From NCBI RefSeq assembly GCF_004402215.1, contig NZ_SOEZ01000054.1:62001-126000 (forward strand): a DNA stretch of 64,000 nucleotides, read 5' to 3'. Position numbers and translations under genes: made by a program. The notes under the pieces were generated by a model that was not told the DNA's origin, did not search any database, and saw only the letters and a list, made by a program, of their open reading frames with translations. Each line of letters opens with the position of its first letter. The first letter of the stretch is position 1. The DNA comes from Cryobacterium tagatosivorans (GTDB taxonomy: Bacteria > Actinomycetota > Actinomycetes > Actinomycetales > Microbacteriaceae). Shown here piece by piece: positions 61,807-64,000 of this stretch.

Positions 61807-61868
61807 GCGCCGAACCGTGAGTTGCGCACGTTCGCGCGCCCACGAAGGTGCCGAACTCACAGTTCGGC
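61807..61868. repeat. Inverted repeat, family A copy 4 (diverged left arm)
   Basis: The right arm (61843-61868) matches copy 2 exactly. The left arm (61807-61832) has several changes (CCGTGAGTTGCGCACG), which weakens pairing in the upper stem, and the loop is 10 nt. The changes look like decay of one arm. It lies between convergent genes. Confidence 0.78.
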
Positions 61869-61883
61869 GATGGCTGACCCCCC

Positions 61884-62273
61884 CTACGCGACCGAGCCCA
61901 GCAGGAACAACCCGAAGCCGACGAGCGGCAGCGTGCCCTGGATCGCCGCGGCCCGCAGGTACCCTCCGCCCGTGCTCAGCAGCGCGATCGCCGCGAGCAC
62001 CATCGAACCGGTGCAGAAGAGCACGAGGGCGGCCCCGGCATCCGTCTGGTCGGTGAAGTACAGGAACAGGCCGAGCGCCGCGCCAACGCCGAGGAACAGG
62101 TTGTAGAAGCCCTGGTTGTACGCGAGGGGCCGGGTGGTGTTCGCGTCGGCCTGGCTGGTGAGGCCGAAGCGGCGCCAGATCGCCGGGCGGGTCCACCAGA
62201 TGCTCTCCATCACGAAGATGAAGACGTGTAACGCGGCGGCGAGGGCGACGAAGACTGCGGCGGCGATGACCAT
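61884..62273 (-). CDS. DUF1304 family membrane protein
   Basis: The 129-residue protein has four membrane segments. Family features are ALHVFIFVMESIWWTRPAIWRRFG, NQGFYNLFLGVGAALGL and GTLPLVGFGLFLLG. DUF1304 proteins (YqjF-like) have no assigned function. It is flanked by a family A hairpin at its 3' side and a family B hairpin at its 5' side. Confidence 0.87.
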   Translation of the reverse strand: MVIAAAVFVALAAALHVFIFVMESIWWTRPAIWRRFGLTSQADANTTRPLAYNQGFYNLFLGVGAALGLFLYFTDQTDAGAALVLFCTGSMVLAAIALLSTGGGYLRAAAIQGTLPLVGFGLFLLGSVA

Positions 62274-62302
62274 GACGGCAGCCTAATCCCGTCGCGCCCG
62301 CG

Positions 62303-62362
62303 GTTGAGCTGCGGACAAAGTACCTTCCCCAGCGAAACGAAGGTGGTTTGTCCGCAACTCAG
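62303..62362. repeat. Long inverted repeat, family B copy 4
   Basis: Arms 62303-62327 and 62339-62362 share the core GCGGACAAAGTACCTTC with copy 2, around the 11-nt loop CCCAGCGAAAC. It lies between two minus-strand genes, 13 bp beyond the ABC permease stop codon, in the position of a terminator. Confidence 0.83.
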
Positions 62363-62375
62363 TGCTCGCAACCGC

Positions 62376-63218
62376 CTAGGTGACGTCCCGGTTCCAGCTG
62401 ACGAAGTACCCGCCGATGGTGGCCGCGGCCGCGTAGGCCAGGAGAACCAGCCCTCCCTGCCACCACTCGAGGGCGACGGCCGACAGGCCGGCCTGGCCCA
62501 TCCCGGTGAAGATGCTGGCGCCGACGAGGGCGTCGGAGGCGGCCCCGGGCAGGAACTGGGCGATCTGCGCGGTCCAGTCGAGGAACGACGAGGCGAGCCG
62601 CAGCAGGGGCTCGACGAACTGGGTGAACGCGAGCACGATCACGATCGAGGCGACCTGGCTGGGCACGAGGGCGCCGAGCCCGACGCCGATGATCGCCCAC
62701 AGCCCCATGGTGAGCAGGGTGCGCCCGATCAGGGTCCAGGTTTCGCCGTCGCCGAGCAGGGTGTCGACCCCGAAGGCGCCCATCACCAGGGCGCCGATGC
62801 CGACGGATGCCAGCAGCGCGACCACGCCCAGGCCAACGCCGACCACGAACAGCGTCAGGGTCTTCGCGCCGAGCACGCCCGCACGGCGCGGTGTGGCGAG
62901 GAAGGTGGGCGTGAGCGTCTGGTGGCGGAACTCGCCGGTCGTGGCGAGGGCGCCGAGCAGCACGGGGAACACGTAACCGACCGAGGAGGCGAAGCTGTAG
63001 ATCAGCGGCGGGATGCTGCCGAGCGGCGGGGCTCCCTGGCCGCCGGCACCGCCGGCGCTCGGGTCGATGGCGCCGCTCTGGATGCCGGCGAACAACGCCG
63101 CGAGGCCGCCGGCGAGCAGGCCGATGTAGCCGAAGAGCACGAGCGCGAGGATCCACCACATGCGCGTGCTGAGCAGCTTGGCGAATTCGGACGCGACGGT
63201 CCGGATGAAGGTGGTCAT
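62376..63218 (-). CDS. ABC-2 type transporter permease
   Basis: The 280-residue protein has six membrane segments and begins TTFIRTVASEFAKLLSTRMWWI, typical of ABC-2 permeases, with GEFRHQTLTPTFLATPRRAGVLGAK as the cytoplasmic coupling region. ATG 63218 overlaps the end of the ATPase gene (ATGA). The pair forms an exporter of unknown substrate. Confidence 0.87.
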   Translation of the reverse strand: MTTFIRTVASEFAKLLSTRMWWILALVLFGYIGLLAGGLAALFAGIQSGAIDPSAGGAGGQGAPPLGSIPPLIYSFASSVGYVFPVLLGALATTGEFRHQTLTPTFLATPRRAGVLGAKTLTLFVVGVGLGVVALLASVGIGALVMGAFGVDTLLGDGETWTLIGRTLLTMGLWAIIGVGLGALVPSQVASIVIVLAFTQFVEPLLRLASSFLDWTAQIAQFLPGAASDALVGASIFTGMGQAGLSAVALEWWQGGLVLLAYAAAATIGGYFVSWNRDVT

Positions 63219-64000
63219 TGCGAGTCCGCTCCGTTGACGAGGGCGAGGAAGGACTCTTCGAGCCCCGACTTCTGCCGGTGAAGCGCGCTGAGCTCGACCC
63301 CGGCCGAGAACGCGATGTGGCCGATCAGGGCCGGGTCGCCCGAGGCGGCGACCAGGCCGCTGCGCCCGATCGTGAACGGCACGTCCGCGGCGCGGAGCGC
63401 GGCCGCGAGGGCGTCCCGGTCCGGCGCGTCGACGACGATGTGCGGCGTGGCGTGCTCGTCCAGGCTGGACAGCGGCCCCCGGTGCACGAGCGAGCCCCTG
63501 GCGATGATGATGACATCGTCGACGCTCTGCTGCACCTCGGAGAGCAGGTGCGAGCTGACCAGGACCGTGCGCCCCTCGGCGGCCATGTCGCGGAGGAAGC
63601 CGCGGATCCACTTGATGCCCTCCGGGTCGAGGCCGTTGATCGGTTCGTCGAGCACGAGCACGCCGGGATCGCCGAGCAGGGTGAACGCGAGCCCGAGGCG
63701 CTGGCGCATGCCGAGGGAGAATCCGCCCACGCGGCGGTCGGCGAACTCGGCGAGGCCGACCTTCTCCAGGACGGCCATCACCCGCGCCGCGGGGAGGCCC
63801 GCGGCGATCGCGTAGACGCCGAGGTGGTTCCGCGCGGTGCGTCCCGGGTGGAAGCTGGCCGCCTCGAGCGCGGCGCCCACCGTCTCCAGGGGCTTCGGCA
63901 GGTCGCGGTAACGGATGCCGCCGAAGGTCGCCGTGCCGTGCGTGGCGGCGACCAGACCGAGCAGGATGCGGAGGCTCGTGGTCTTGCCCGCCCCGTTGGG
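63215..64000 (-). CDS. ABC transporter ATP-binding protein, 5' end beyond window
   Basis: The visible 261 residues start within Walker A (PNGAGKTTSLRILLGL at the window edge) and include VGALLEAASFHPGRTARNHL-like helical region (read as GAALEAASFHPGRTARNHL), the signature FSLGMRQRLGLAFTL and Walker B VLVLDEPINGLDPEGI. About 40 N-terminal residues lie past position 64000. Overlaps the permease gene. Confidence 0.88.
   Translation of the reverse strand, partial: PNGAGKTTSLRILLGLVAATHGTATFGGIRYRDLPKPLETVGAALEAASFHPGRTARNHLGVYAIAAGLPAARVMAVLEKVGLAEFADRRVGGFSLGMRQRLGLAFTLLGDPGVLVLDEPINGLDPEGIKWIRGFLRDMAAEGRTVLVSSHLLSEVQQSVDDVIIIARGSLVHRGPLSSLDEHATPHIVVDAPDRDALAAALRAADVPFTIGRSGLVAASGDPALIGHIAFSAGVELSALHRQKSGLEESFLALVNGADSQ

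Overview
The window is a high-GC stretch from an actinobacterial chromosome, most likely a member of the Microbacteriaceae. This rests on gene content: FhaA/FhaB beside tRNA-Leu, NucS mismatch endonuclease, an F420-dependent glucose-6-phosphate dehydrogenase, RNase J, a DUF222/HNH protein, an actinobacterial holin-X/DUF3618 pair, and a coproporphyrin-type haem cluster with ChdC (HemQ). I see no prophage, insertion sequence or CRISPR array. Family names come from reading the translations, not from database searches.

Layout. 0-1.5 kb: start of the fha cell-division/signalling locus, divergent from tRNA-Leu(CAG). 1.6-4.4 kb: a minus-strand run fgd - panD - 5'-nucleotidase - broken merR. 4.5-6.9 kb: DHA2 efflux pump and divergent TetR regulator sharing a palindromic operator. 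6.9-8.2 kb: three small genes of unknown role. 8.2-12.0 kb: a split phosphorelay (PAS-PAS histidine kinase, receiver-HPt, receiver-EAL). 12.1-18.1 kb: ornithine cyclodeaminase-like enzyme, secreted M23 peptidase, UvrA paralogue, GNAT-AAA+ fusion. 18.2-22.3 kb: MerR regulator, rnj and prfC, where merR and prfC carry near-identical palindromic operators. 22.4-25.4 kb: gluconate module gntK-gntP with divergent gntR. 25.5-34.2 kb: secreted glycosidase-like protein, methyltransferase, HAD phosphatase, nucS, two transporters, and a decayed GAP/SDR junction. 34.3-49.7 kb: DUF222/HNH protein, ABC exporter, M13 peptidase, a beta-lactamase-fold protein lacking its serine, an epimerase, a flavin oxidase-like protein, ybdD-cstA, glyS, a zinc alcohol dehydrogenase and a GNAT. 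49.7-61.3 kb: haem biosynthesis. hemA diverges from hemE-cgoX-(three small envelope genes)-chdC-cpfC-hemC-hemD-hemB-hemL, which is the whole route from glutamyl-tRNA to coprohaem and haem apart from the glutamyl-tRNA synthetase. 61.4-64 kb: small proteins and an ABC exporter cut by the window end.

The most notable unexplained signal is a set of long intergenic hairpins. Two families (A and B, four copies each) have arms of about 25 bp, a loop of almost always 11 nt, and the same apical motif ACCTTC-loop-GAAGGT, although the outer arms differ. A third family (C, two copies) and several single hairpins (D-G) have a similar layout. All lie between genes, mostly at gene ends. No gene in the window looks responsible for mobilising them.
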